From Pseudomonas segetis (GTDB taxonomy: Bacteria > Pseudomonadota > Gammaproteobacteria > Pseudomonadales > Pseudomonadaceae), in contig NZ_FZOG01000008.1 of NCBI RefSeq assembly GCF_900188155.1, positions 1-64,000 on the forward strand: a stretch of DNA of 64,000 nt, given 5' to 3'. Made by a program: the position numbers and the translations under genes. The stretch's first letter is position 1, and each line of letters begins with the position of its first letter. The notes under the pieces are model-generated. The model saw only the letters and a list, made by a program, of their open reading frames with translations. It had not been told where the DNA came from and did not search any database. This document shows positions 35,831-44,295 of this stretch, in pieces.

Positions 35831-37102
35831 ATGAGCTATGTGATCGACCGACGCCTAAACGGCAAGAACAAGAGCACGGTAAACCGCCAACGCTTTTTGC
35901 GCCGCTACCGCGAGCACATCAAAAAAGCGGTTGAGGAGGCCGTAAGCCACCGTTCAATTACCGATATGGAGCATGGCGAGCAAATCAGTATCCCGGGGCG
36001 GGATATCGACGAGCCCGTGCTGCACCATGGCCACGGGGGCAGACAAACCACCGTGCACCCGGGCAATAAAGAGTTCTCGGCTGGTGATCGTATTCCTCGT
36101 CCTCAAGGAGGCGGCGGTGGCCAGGGCAGCGGCAAGGCGAGCAACTCTGGCGAAGGCATGGATGAGTTCGTCTTCCAGATCACCCAGGAGGAGTTTCTCG
36201 ACTTCATGTTCGAAGATCTCGAACTGCCCAACCTGGTCAAGCGTCATTTAACCGGCACAGACACTTACAAGACCGTGCGGGCCGGTATCAGCAGCGAGGG
36301 AAATCCATCACGCATCAATATCGTACGCACCCTGCGCTCGGCCCATGCCCGGCGCATAGCGCTGTCCGGTAGCAGTCGGGCGAAACTTAAACTCGCACAG
36401 GCTGAACTTGAACGCTTAAAACGCGAAGAGCCCGATAATTTCGGCGATATCCAGGCACTTGAAGAGGAAATCAGCAAGCTACATGCACGCATCAACCGTG
36501 TGCCTTTCCTCGACACCTTCGACCTTAAATACAACCTGCTGGTAAAACACCCCAACCCAAGCTCCAAGGCGGTCATGTTCTGCCTGATGGACGTCTCCGG
36601 CTCAATGACCCAGGCCACCAAGGACATCGCCAAGCGCTTCTTCATCTTGCTCTACCTGTTTCTCAAGCGTAACTACGACAAGATCGAAGTCGTGTTTATC
36701 CGTCATCACACCAGCGCGCGGGAAGTGGATGAAGAAGAATTCTTCTATTCACGGGAAACGGGCGGCACCATTGTTTCCAGCGCACTGAAACTGATGCAAG
36801 AGGTCATGGCCGAGCGCTACCCGGTCAACGAGTGGAACATCTATGCCGCCCAGGCTTCCGATGGCGACAACTGGAATGACGACTCGCCGGTGTGCAGGGA
36901 CATTTTGATCAACCAGATCATGCCCTTTGTACAATACTTCACCTATGTCGAGATCACTCCGCGCGAGCATCAGGCGCTGTGGTACGAATATCAGCAGGTT
37001 TGTGATGCGTTTGCTGACACCTTTGCTCAGCAGCAGTTGGTGACTGCCGGTGACATTTACCCGGTATTCCGCGAACTTTTCCAGCGCAGGCTTACAGCAT
37101 GA
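35831..37102 (+). CDS. yeaH: YeaH/DUF444 family VWA-like protein
   Basis: 423-aa partner of PrkA, function unresolved. The N-terminus is basic and the middle holds a Gly-rich linker (RPQGGGGGQGSGK). The C-terminal half is von Willebrand A-like with the MIDAS sequence MDVSGSMTQATKD (DxSxS) and a second conserved block ETGGTIVSSALKLM. AGGAG precedes the ATG. It overlaps spoVR by 4 bp (ATGA). Confidence 0.94.
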   Translation: MSYVIDRRLNGKNKSTVNRQRFLRRYREHIKKAVEEAVSHRSITDMEHGEQISIPGRDIDEPVLHHGHGGRQTTVHPGNKEFSAGDRIPRPQGGGGGQGSGKASNSGEGMDEFVFQITQEEFLDFMFEDLELPNLVKRHLTGTDTYKTVRAGISSEGNPSRINIVRTLRSAHARRIALSGSSRAKLKLAQAELERLKREEPDNFGDIQALEEEISKLHARINRVPFLDTFDLKYNLLVKHPNPSSKAVMFCLMDVSGSMTQATKDIAKRFFILLYLFLKRNYDKIEVVFIRHHTSAREVDEEEFFYSRETGGTIVSSALKLMQEVMAERYPVNEWNIYAAQASDGDNWNDDSPVCRDILINQIMPFVQYFTYVEITPREHQALWYEYQQVCDAFADTFAQQQLVTAGDIYPVFRELFQRRLTA

Positions 37103-38679
37103 CAGCTCATGACCAGGCCACATCCGAAAGAAAACGCCAGCCAATCTCAACCGGCTCAGAGTGGACCTTCGAGCTGATCCGCACCTATGACCGTGAAATC
37201 AGCAGGCTTGCCGAGCGCTATGCACTCGACACCTACCCCAACCAGATTGAAGTCATTACCGCCGAGCAAATGATGGACGCCTATGCGTCAGTCGGCATGC
37301 CCCTGGGTTACCACCACTGGTCTTATGGCAAACAGTTCCTGTCCACCGAGAAAAACTACAGCCGCGGGCAAATGGGGCTTGCCTACGAAATTGTCATCAA
37401 TTCCGACCCATGCATCGCCTACCTCATGGAAGAAAACACCATGTGCATGCAGGCGCTGGTGATCGCCCATGCATGCTATGGCCATAACAGCTTTTTCAAG
37501 GGCAACTACCTGTTCCGCACCTGGACCGATGCCAGTTCGATCATCGACTACCTGGTGTTCGCCAAGCAGTACATCATGCAGTGCGAGGAGCGCCACGGCA
37601 TTGATGCAGTTGAAGACCTGATCGACTCCTGCCACGCCCTGATGAACTACGGCGTTGACCGCTACAAACGCCCCTACCCCATCTCTGCCGAGGAAGAGCG
37701 CCGCCGCCAGAAAGAGCGCGAGGAACACCTGCAAAAACAGATCAACGACCTCTGGCGCACCATTCCCAAGGGAGCGAGCAAAGACAGCGACAAGGATGAC
37801 AATCGCTTTCCCTCCGAGCCACAGGAAAACATCCTGTACTTCCTGGAAAAACATGCGCCACTGCTTGAGCCTTGGCAGCGCGAAGTGATTCGCATCGTCC
37901 GTAAAATCGCCCAGTATTTTTACCCACAGCGCCAAACCCAGGTCATGAACGAAGGCTGGGCGACCTTCTGGCATTACACGCTGATGAACGACCTCTATGA
38001 CGAAGGCCTGGTCACAGAGGGCTTCATGCTCGAGTTCCTACAGTCCCACACCAGCGTGATCTACCAACCCGCCTTTGACAGCCCCTACTACAGCGGCATC
38101 AACCCTTACACCCTGGGATTCGCCATGTATTGTGACATCCGGCGAATCTGTGAACACCCAACAGAGGAAGATCAACGCTGGTTTCCGGAAATTGCCGGCA
38201 GTGACTGGCTGAGCACCCTCAAGTTCGCCATGCACAGCTTCAAGGATGAAAGCTTTATCCTGCAGTACCTATCCCCCAAGGTGATTCGCGATCTAAAGCT
38301 ATTCAGCGTACTCGACGATGACCAGAAAGATGAATTGCTGGTCCCGGCCATCCATGACGAACATGGCTACCGGATGATTCGCGAAATACTGGCTGCGCAG
38401 TACAACCTGGGTAACCGCGAGCCCAACGTACAGATCTGGAGCATCGACCGGCGCGGCGACCGCTCCCTGACCTTGCGCCATCAGCAACACGACCGCAAAC
38501 CGCTGGGCAGTTCCACTGAAGAAGTGCTCAAGCACCTGCATCGCCTATGGGGCTTCGACATCCATCTCGAGGTCATGCAGGGCGACAAACTCATTAACAG
38601 CCAGCATGTGCCCCCAAAGAATGACACTGCGCGAGAGGGTGACTACCCGCGACTCGACCTGATAATCCCACCCATTTGA
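37099..38679 (+). CDS. spoVR: SpoVR family protein (YcgB-like)
   Basis: 526-aa SpoVR homologue. In Bacillus the name comes from spore cortex formation; in non-spore-formers it accompanies prkA-yeaH and is stress associated. Family blocks: GMPLGYHHWSYGKQF, AYLMEENTMCMQALVIAHACYGHNSFFKGN, MNEGWATFWHYTLMNDLYD and INPYTLGFAMYCDI. The His/Glu clusters suggest a metal-dependent active site, but the activity is unknown. Last gene of the trio. Confidence 0.94.
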   Translation: MTAHDQATSERKRQPISTGSEWTFELIRTYDREISRLAERYALDTYPNQIEVITAEQMMDAYASVGMPLGYHHWSYGKQFLSTEKNYSRGQMGLAYEIVINSDPCIAYLMEENTMCMQALVIAHACYGHNSFFKGNYLFRTWTDASSIIDYLVFAKQYIMQCEERHGIDAVEDLIDSCHALMNYGVDRYKRPYPISAEEERRRQKEREEHLQKQINDLWRTIPKGASKDSDKDDNRFPSEPQENILYFLEKHAPLLEPWQREVIRIVRKIAQYFYPQRQTQVMNEGWATFWHYTLMNDLYDEGLVTEGFMLEFLQSHTSVIYQPAFDSPYYSGINPYTLGFAMYCDIRRICEHPTEEDQRWFPEIAGSDWLSTLKFAMHSFKDESFILQYLSPKVIRDLKLFSVLDDDQKDELLVPAIHDEHGYRMIREILAAQYNLGNREPNVQIWSIDRRGDRSLTLRHQQHDRKPLGSSTEEVLKHLHRLWGFDIHLEVMQGDKLINSQHVPPKNDTAREGDYPRLDLIIPPI

Positions 38680-38739
38680 CCGGTTGCGCTTTACCTTCCG
38701 GCTACAGAGCATCAGGCTGTACTCGTTGAGGTGTCCCTG

Positions 38740-39258
38740 ATGCGTTTATTACTGTTTGTCCTGACCTGCGCAGCCTTGGCTAGCTGCGCACCTCCCCATA
38801 TACCCCAGACGCAGGTATCTCATGCGAGCCCGCAAGCGCTTGCGCGTCTACAGCGCTTCAAACTGATCGCACCCGCCTCCATACTCAAGGCTCCAACGGC
38901 ATTTCCAGGCGCTTATCCGCAGCTGGCTTCACTACTTAGCGAGCAACTCCAGCTGCATGGCTACCGACAGGCCGAACCCGCCCAAATCAACGTGTATTAC
39001 TGGCTCGCCGTGCAAGAGCGCCCTCTCGAATTCAAAGTCGACCAAGCGCCTCCCAGCCAGCTTGGCGCCTACCTGGCCATCCACCGACTGCAGGATGAGA
39101 CCGGAACTCTGCGTTTACGCCTGACTGACCAGGCCAACAATCTGTTGTGGGAAGGCACCAGCAAAACCGGCCTGAGCCCTGCCAGCTACAGTGCTGAATT
39201 GCTCAAGCAAGCGACGCAGGCCCTTACTGCACAAATACCCGCCAGCGCCGCACCTTAG
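38740..39258 (+). CDS. DUF4136-like lipoprotein
   Basis: 172-aa predicted lipoprotein: signal MRLLLFVLTCAALASC with lipobox LASC, so Cys16 would be lipidated. Ala at +2 suggests outer-membrane sorting. The mature part resembles DUF4136 (INVYYWLAV, TLRLRLTDQANNLLWEGTSKT). No function is known. The ATG at 38740 has GAGG 8 bp upstream; a GTG at 38731 is less likely. Confidence 0.72.
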   Translation: MRLLLFVLTCAALASCAPPHIPQTQVSHASPQALARLQRFKLIAPASILKAPTAFPGAYPQLASLLSEQLQLHGYRQAEPAQINVYYWLAVQERPLEFKVDQAPPSQLGAYLAIHRLQDETGTLRLRLTDQANNLLWEGTSKTGLSPASYSAELLKQATQALTAQIPASAAP

Positions 39259-39366
39259 CCAATGCCGTGCAAGCCCAGGCAGGCGCTTCGGCAAAGCAAG
39301 CATTGCTCAAGCCAAACTCCCCAGCAGCGCTTACAACCGCTATCCTCTGCAACAACGGAGGCAGGC

Positions 39367-40605
39367 ATGCAAATTTACAAAGTTGGCGGTGCGGTACGTG
39401 ACCGCTTGTTGGGCCGAGAAGTGACAGAAAATGACTGGGTTGTGGTGGGCGCCACGGCTGAACAGATGGTCGAACTTGGTTATCGCCCGGTTGGAGCTGA
39501 TTTTCCGGTTTTTCTGCACCCGAAAACCAAAGATGAATACGCACTGGCGCGAACTGAGCGCAAAAGTGGCCTGGGTTATGGCGGCTTTACTTTCTTCGCC
39601 AGCCCCGACGTCACGCTTGAGCAAGACCTGATCCGTCGTGACCTGACCATCAATGCCATGGCAGAGGACGAGAACGGCAAGCTCTATGACCCATATGGCG
39701 GCCAGCGCGACCTTGAAGCAAGGCTGTTGCGTCACGTATCCCCCGCTTTTAGCGAAGACCCGCTGCGCGTACTAAGGGTCGCCAGGTTTGCCGCGCGCTA
39801 CGCGCCACTGGGCTTTAGCGTTGCAGTTGAAACAATGCAGCTGATGCGTCAATTGAGCGAGTCAGGCGAACTCAGCGCCCTGACGCCGGAACGAAGCTGG
39901 AAAGAAATCTCCCGCGCCCTGATGGAGCCAAGACCCGATGTTTTCATCGAGGTGCTACGTAACTGTGGTGCACTCAAGGCTTTGTTTCCCGAAGTCGACG
40001 CGCTGTTTGGCGTACCTCAACCTCCCGCCCATCACCCGGAAATAGACACTGGCCGCCATGTCCTGAGCGTACTGCGCCAGTGTGCAGTGCATGACCAGCC
40101 GCTCAACGTTCGCTGGGCCAGCCTGCTGCACGACGTGGGCAAGGGCTTGACTGCACCAGACCAGTGGCCAAGGCATATCGCCCATGAACAACGTGGCATC
40201 AAGCTGATCAAGGCAATCAATACCCGCTGCAAGGCACCCAAGGACTGCCAGGAACTGGCGCTGCTGGTTGGCGAATATCACACCCATGGCCATCGCGCCC
40301 TTGAACTCAAGCCCTCAACTCTACTGGAGCTGTTACAGCGCTTTGACGTATACCGCAGGCCCCAGCGCTTCGCGGAGTTCATTGCCGCCTGCGAGATGGA
40401 CGCTCGCGGCCGTGATGGTTTTGAACAGCGCGACTATCCCCAGGCCGACTACCTGCGCCGCGTGATGCAAGCAGCTTGCGCGGTTAGCGTACAGCCACTA
40501 TTGGCCCAGGGGTTCAAGGGGCCGCAGCTGGGTGAGGCATTGCAACGCGAACGACTGCAAGCCATCAGCCAATTCAAAAAAACCTATCAAGCGCATTCTG
40601 ATTGA
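39367..40605 (+). CDS. cca: Multifunctional CCA-adding enzyme
   Basis: Adds or repairs the 3' CCA of tRNAs. 412 aa, E. coli-type, with an HD phosphohydrolase extension. N-terminal GGAVRDRLLGREV nucleotidyltransferase motif, catalytic-domain EYALARTERKSG, RRDLTINAMA, EDPLRVLRVARFAARY, and HD motif LLHDVGKGLTAPDQWPRH. The ATG at 39367 follows GGAGG; the upstream open frame is not conserved. Convergent with folK (11 bp apart). Confidence 0.95.
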   Translation: MQIYKVGGAVRDRLLGREVTENDWVVVGATAEQMVELGYRPVGADFPVFLHPKTKDEYALARTERKSGLGYGGFTFFASPDVTLEQDLIRRDLTINAMAEDENGKLYDPYGGQRDLEARLLRHVSPAFSEDPLRVLRVARFAARYAPLGFSVAVETMQLMRQLSESGELSALTPERSWKEISRALMEPRPDVFIEVLRNCGALKALFPEVDALFGVPQPPAHHPEIDTGRHVLSVLRQCAVHDQPLNVRWASLLHDVGKGLTAPDQWPRHIAHEQRGIKLIKAINTRCKAPKDCQELALLVGEYHTHGHRALELKPSTLLELLQRFDVYRRPQRFAEFIAACEMDARGRDGFEQRDYPQADYLRRVMQAACAVSVQPLLAQGFKGPQLGEALQRERLQAISQFKKTYQAHSD

Positions 40606-40616
40606 CCAATCCGGGC

Positions 40617-41150
40617 CTAGCCGGGGGGCGCCTCAAGTAGCTCAAGGGGCGTCAATTGCTGCTGCCTCCAGCTGAACGCTGTTGGTTGCAGCACTTGCTC
40701 GATCTGCGCATTCGACCAAAGCTCTGCGAAGCTGCGTTGCTCGCCTGGATGCAACGCATCAGGCGCCAGCAGCGACAGCGGCCAAAGCACAAAGGCATTC
40801 TTCAGGATCTCAGCTCGGGGCAATATCAAACCATCAAAATTGCCGACCAGATCGCCATAGAGCAACACATCAATATCCAGCGGCAAACCGACGCGATCAG
40901 GTGCGTATCGGCCGTTATCGGCCTCGATAAACTTCAGCTTTCGATCAAATTCGTGCAATGGCATATCGGTCATACCGACAACCACCAGATTGAAGAAAGG
41001 ACCACTTTTAATACCCACCGGCGCGCTCTCGAACACCGCCGAACAGCGCATATCCACAAGCAACCCCGCCAGCGCATCAAGCCCCGCGCAAAGGTGCGCT
41101 TCTCGGTCGATATTACTGCCAAGGCCAAGGTAAACCGGAGTTAGCGACAT
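40617..41150 (-). CDS. folK: 6-hydroxymethyl-7,8-dihydropterin pyrophosphokinase
   Basis: Transfers pyrophosphate from ATP to the pterin in folate synthesis. The 177-aa product has LGLGSNIDREAHL, the metal/ATP segment DNGRYAPDRVGLPLDIDVLLYGD (HPPK signature RxxxRxPxDxDxL-like), and LPRAEILKNAFVLWPL. The C-terminus is longer and less conserved. Pseudomonads also carry a second folK linked to pcnB/panB, so this may be the folB-linked paralogue. It overlaps folB by 10 bp. Confidence 0.88.
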   Translation of the reverse strand: MSLTPVYLGLGSNIDREAHLCAGLDALAGLLVDMRCSAVFESAPVGIKSGPFFNLVVVGMTDMPLHEFDRKLKFIEADNGRYAPDRVGLPLDIDVLLYGDLVGNFDGLILPRAEILKNAFVLWPLSLLAPDALHPGEQRSFAELWSNAQIEQVLQPTAFSWRQQQLTPLELLEAPPG

Positions 41151-41497
41151 CCGCGCTCAATCTCCACGCCTACACCGCCCTGCGCGGCCGGAACTGCACC
41201 GGGCTTGGTCACCTTCAGACGCAGCCAGGGAATCTGGAATTCACTCATAAGCATCTCGGCCAAACGCTCTGCAAAGGTTTCAACCAGGATAAAGGTCGCT
41301 TCACTGGCAAAGGCTTGCACCCGTTCAGACAACTTGGCGTAGTCAAGTGCCTTGTCCAGATCATCGCCCGCTGCCGCTGGCTTATTGTCCCAGCCCAATT
41401 GCAAGTCTAGGCGCAGGCACTGGCGAATCGTACGCTCCCAGTCATAGGCGCCAATCACAGTGTCGACTTCCAGACCTTCGATAAAGACCCTGTCCAA
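41141..41497 (-). CDS. folB: Dihydroneopterin aldolase
   Basis: Cleaves or epimerises dihydroneopterin, the step before FolK. The 118-aa product has VFIEGLEVDTVIGAYDWER, LDYAKLSERV, LVETFAERLAEML and LKVTKPGAVPAA with the catalytic lysine. I place the start at TTG 41497 (LDRVFIEG), because GGAGAAGG lies directly upstream and this is where homologues begin. The ATG at 41596 would add 33 unrelated residues. Confidence 0.92.
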   Translation of the reverse strand: MDRVFIEGLEVDTVIGAYDWERTIRQCLRLDLQLGWDNKPAAAGDDLDKALDYAKLSERVQAFASEATFILVETFAERLAEMLMSEFQIPWLRLKVTKPGAVPAAQGGVGVEIERGCR

Positions 41498-41876
41498 ACC
41501 CTTCTCCAATTCTCGAGTTGCCCAGCAATCGGCATTGCCCGAATCAAAACACAAGCCCGGCACTATAAAGATTCCCGGGCAGATATAAATGCTCAATTGC
41601 GACCCGGATAATCATCATCCGCCAACTGCGCGACGCTGGCCAGCGTGCCTCTGCCCGCTCACCCAATAAACGCGGGCCTTTCGCGCCTTCCTGATGCCCG
41701 CGAGGGGAACACTGAAAAAGGTAGCAAACACCGGGAATAACAACCCGGGCAACAACAAGCCACAGCTGTAAAAGAGCAACCGCGACCTGGGCTACTGGCT
41801 TAGTCATTTTCAGTGATTTCCTAGGGCTTGCTCAGCCCTGCTAGAATCAAGGCACACCTTGGGGCGGATCAACTCC
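41498..41876. other. 379-bp divergent intergenic region folB / plsY
   Basis: No supported gene. An inverted repeat AGGGCT / AGCCCT (41823-41839) precedes a TAGAAT hexamer (41842-41847), which could be the plsY -10 element; the -35 is not clear. An 87-codon open frame on the minus strand (41544-41807) has no recognisable similarity or good ribosome-binding site. Confidence 0.4.
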
Positions 41877-42446
41877 ATGTTTGCGTTGCTAGTAATTCTT
41901 GCCTACTTGCTCGGCTCAGTATCCTTTGCCATCTTGCTCAGCCAACTTGCCGGCAGACCAGACCCGCGCGCCTATGGTTCGGGCAACCCTGGCGCAACCA
42001 ACATGGTACGCACTGCAGGCAAGCGCCTGGCAATTCTCACCCTGCTCGGCGATTTGCTCAAAGGCCTGGCGCCAATCTTTATCGCCAAAATGCTTGGCCT
42101 CAACCTTCAGCAACAGGCCTGGGTTGGACTGGCGGCCGTCGTGGGCCATATGTACCCGCTGTACTTCCGCTTTCACGGAGGCAAAGGGGTTGCAACCGCT
42201 GCCGGGGTATTCCTGGGGTTGTATCTTCCCGCTGCACTTCTGGCGACAGCGCTATGGCTGCTCACATTCGCAACAACCCGTACCAGCTCTCTCGCCGCCC
42301 TTATCGCAACACCATTGACGCTACCACTACTGGCCTGGCTACAACCAAGCCTGCTGCTGCCCGTAAGCGTACTGACCGCACTTATCGTGTGGCGGCATCG
42401 CGGAAATCTACGCGATCTGTTTGCCGGACGTGAGCGACAATTCTGA
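41877..42446 (+). CDS. plsY: Glycerol-3-phosphate acyltransferase PlsY
   Basis: Membrane enzyme that acylates glycerol-3-phosphate using acyl-phosphate, the first step of phospholipid synthesis. The 189-aa product has about five membrane segments and the three PlsY motifs: GSVSFAILLSQL with GSGNPGATNMVR, GHMYPLYFRFHGGKGVAT, and the C-terminal VWRHRGNLRDLFAGRE. The ATG at 41877 gives the hydrophobic N-terminus MFALLVILAYLLG typical of the family. Confidence 0.95.
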   Translation: MFALLVILAYLLGSVSFAILLSQLAGRPDPRAYGSGNPGATNMVRTAGKRLAILTLLGDLLKGLAPIFIAKMLGLNLQQQAWVGLAAVVGHMYPLYFRFHGGKGVATAAGVFLGLYLPAALLATALWLLTFATTRTSSLAALIATPLTLPLLAWLQPSLLLPVSVLTALIVWRHRGNLRDLFAGRERQF

Positions 42447-42522
42447 ATCAAGGGCATGAGCCTTTTTCATCCAGCGATTGTCCATCCCGCAGCGCGGCGG
42501 CCTCCGTGGCCTCAAGCGCCTT

Positions 42523-43548
42523 TCACAGCGGTGCGAGCTCTTGCATTGGCCAGCGTGCACGCACGGCGATACTCAGGTCTTCATGCTGCCCAGCCAGCAA
42601 ACGCTGGCAACCCGCGTAGGCGATCATCGCGCCATTATCGGTACAAAACTCTGGACGGGCATAGAAGACCTGCCCTTTGAACTCGCCAAGCATGCTCTCG
42701 AGTGACTGGCGCAAAGCAGTATTGGCGCTCACCCCACCGGCAATCACCAGGCTGTTCAAACCAGTCAGTTTCAATGCACGGCGGCACTTGATGGTCAGGG
42801 TATCAACCACCGCCTGCTGAAATGCCAGGGCGATATCGCAGCGTGTCTGCTCGCTGTCATCCCCTTCAGCCAGACACTGCTGCCAGGTATTAAGGGTGAA
42901 AGTCTTCAAACCACTGAAACTCATATCCAAGCCCGGGCGATCAGTCATTGGCCGCGGAAACACAAACCGTCCGGCAGTACCTTGTTTGGCCAGGCGCGCA
43001 ATCTCCGGGCCGCCGGGATAACGCAAGCCCATCAACTTGGCGGTTTTATCAAATGCCTCGCCAGCTGCGTCATCCAGCGACTCGCCAAGCAATTGATATT
43101 GGCCAATGCCATCAACCCGAACCAGTTGGGTATGGCCACCCGACACCAACAAAGCGACGAACGGAAAGCGTGGTGGATTTTGCTCAAGCATAGGCGCAAG
43201 CAAGTGCCCTTCCATGTGATGCACACCCAGCGCAGGAACCTCCCAGGCGAACGCCAGGGACTGGGCGCAAGAAGCGCCGACCAACAGCGCCCCGACCAGG
43301 CCAGGGCCAGCGGTATAGGCAATTGCGTCGATATCCGCAGGACTGCACTGGCCCTGCTCCAACACCTGCCGGATCAACGGCAGCATGCGTTTCACGTGAT
43401 CGCGCGAGGCCAGTTCCGGCACAACGCCGCCGTAGACACGGTGCAGATCGATCTGGCTGAACAGCGCGTCAGCCAACAGCCCGCGCTCACTGTCGTAGAG
43501 CGCGACCCCGGTTTCATCACAAGAGGTTTCTAAACCCAATACCAGCAT
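42523..43548 (-). CDS. tsaD: tRNA N6-adenosine threonylcarbamoyltransferase TsaD
   Basis: Catalytic subunit for t6A37 in ANN-decoding tRNAs, working with TsaB, TsaE and TsaC. The 341-aa ASKHA-fold protein begins MLVLGLETSCDETGVALYD, has the metal-binding HHMEGHLLAP, nucleotide loops LVSGGHTQLV and VIAGGVSANTALR, and C-terminal FCTDNGAMIAYAG. Divergent from rpsU, as in most gammaproteobacteria. Confidence 0.97.
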   Translation of the reverse strand: MLVLGLETSCDETGVALYDSERGLLADALFSQIDLHRVYGGVVPELASRDHVKRMLPLIRQVLEQGQCSPADIDAIAYTAGPGLVGALLVGASCAQSLAFAWEVPALGVHHMEGHLLAPMLEQNPPRFPFVALLVSGGHTQLVRVDGIGQYQLLGESLDDAAGEAFDKTAKLMGLRYPGGPEIARLAKQGTAGRFVFPRPMTDRPGLDMSFSGLKTFTLNTWQQCLAEGDDSEQTRCDIALAFQQAVVDTLTIKCRRALKLTGLNSLVIAGGVSANTALRQSLESMLGEFKGQVFYARPEFCTDNGAMIAYAGCQRLLAGQHEDLSIAVRARWPMQELAPL

Positions 43549-43757
43549 TGGCTAAAGCCTTGATTTAAAGAGAGACTTGAACAGGAAGTCAGGCATAATA
43601 ATGGCCGCACGGGTATGCCGACCAGCGCTTTTCGATCAGAGGCTTTGCATTCTTCGCGATGAGGCGTTAACATCCGCAACCCTTAAAAACCTACGTACTC
43701 CGACGCCATCTGTCAGGAGCACGTTAACCACCGAATTAAAGTGAAGGTACGCCCTGG

Positions 43758-43973
43758 ATGCCAGCCGTCAAAGTTAAAGAGAACGAACCCTTCGACGTAG
43801 CTCTGCGTCGCTTCAAGCGCTCCTGCGAAAAAGCCGGTGTACTGGCTGAAGTTCGCAGCCGCGAATTCTACGAGAAGCCAACTTCCGAGCGTAAGCGCAA
43901 GGCAGCTGCTGCTGTTAAGCGTCACGCGAAGAAAGTACAGCGCGAACAGCGCCGTAGCGTGCGCCTGTACTAA
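43758..43973 (+). CDS. rpsU: 30S ribosomal protein S21
   Basis: 71-aa basic small-subunit protein that helps mRNA binding at initiation. Starts MPAVKVKENEPFDVALRRFKRSCEKAGVLAE and ends in a Lys/Arg-rich helix, the full family length. GAAGG lies about 10 bp upstream. First gene of the rpsU-dnaG-rpoD macromolecular-synthesis group, but here separated from dnaG by two terminator hairpins. Confidence 0.98.
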   Translation: MPAVKVKENEPFDVALRRFKRSCEKAGVLAEVRSREFYEKPTSERKRKAAAAVKRHAKKVQREQRRSVRLY

Positions 43974-44005
43974 TACGTACAGACCGCATAGCTGCAGTCA
44001 GCATT

Positions 44006-44026
44006 GCCCGGCTCAGGCCGGGCTTT
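44006..44026 (+). terminator. Intrinsic terminator after rpsU (first)
   Basis: Stem GCCCGGC / GCCGGGC with a TCAG loop, followed by TTT, 33 bp after the rpsU stop. Confidence 0.75.
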
Positions 44027-44064
44027 GCCGTTTCTGCAAGATAATACCCAGAACTGGGTGCACC

Positions 44065-44101
44065 ACTCCGCTTCGCCCCCGGCGAATGACCGGAGTTTTT
44101 T
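44065..44101 (+). terminator. Second terminator-like hairpin between rpsU and dnaG
   Basis: ACTCCG / CGGAGT outer stem with a nested TTCGCC / GGCGAA stem, followed by a six-T run. The 322-bp rpsU-dnaG gap (43974-44295) otherwise contains no coding sequence. The yqeY (GatB-like) gene I recall in this place in P. aeruginosa is not present. Confidence 0.75.
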
Positions 44102-44295
44102 GCTGTGCGCTGACTCAATTTCTCGTGAATACCAGCAACGCACCAAGCATCGGCCAGAGCCACATTGGCTCACGGCCACGCACCCCGGCGACGGCGCAGC
44201 AATTTACGATGTAATGTTTAGCGCCCCGCAATAGACTATATATGTACGGTCCCCATGTCCGCCTGCGCAACATCAGGCCATCACACTGAGCGCCT

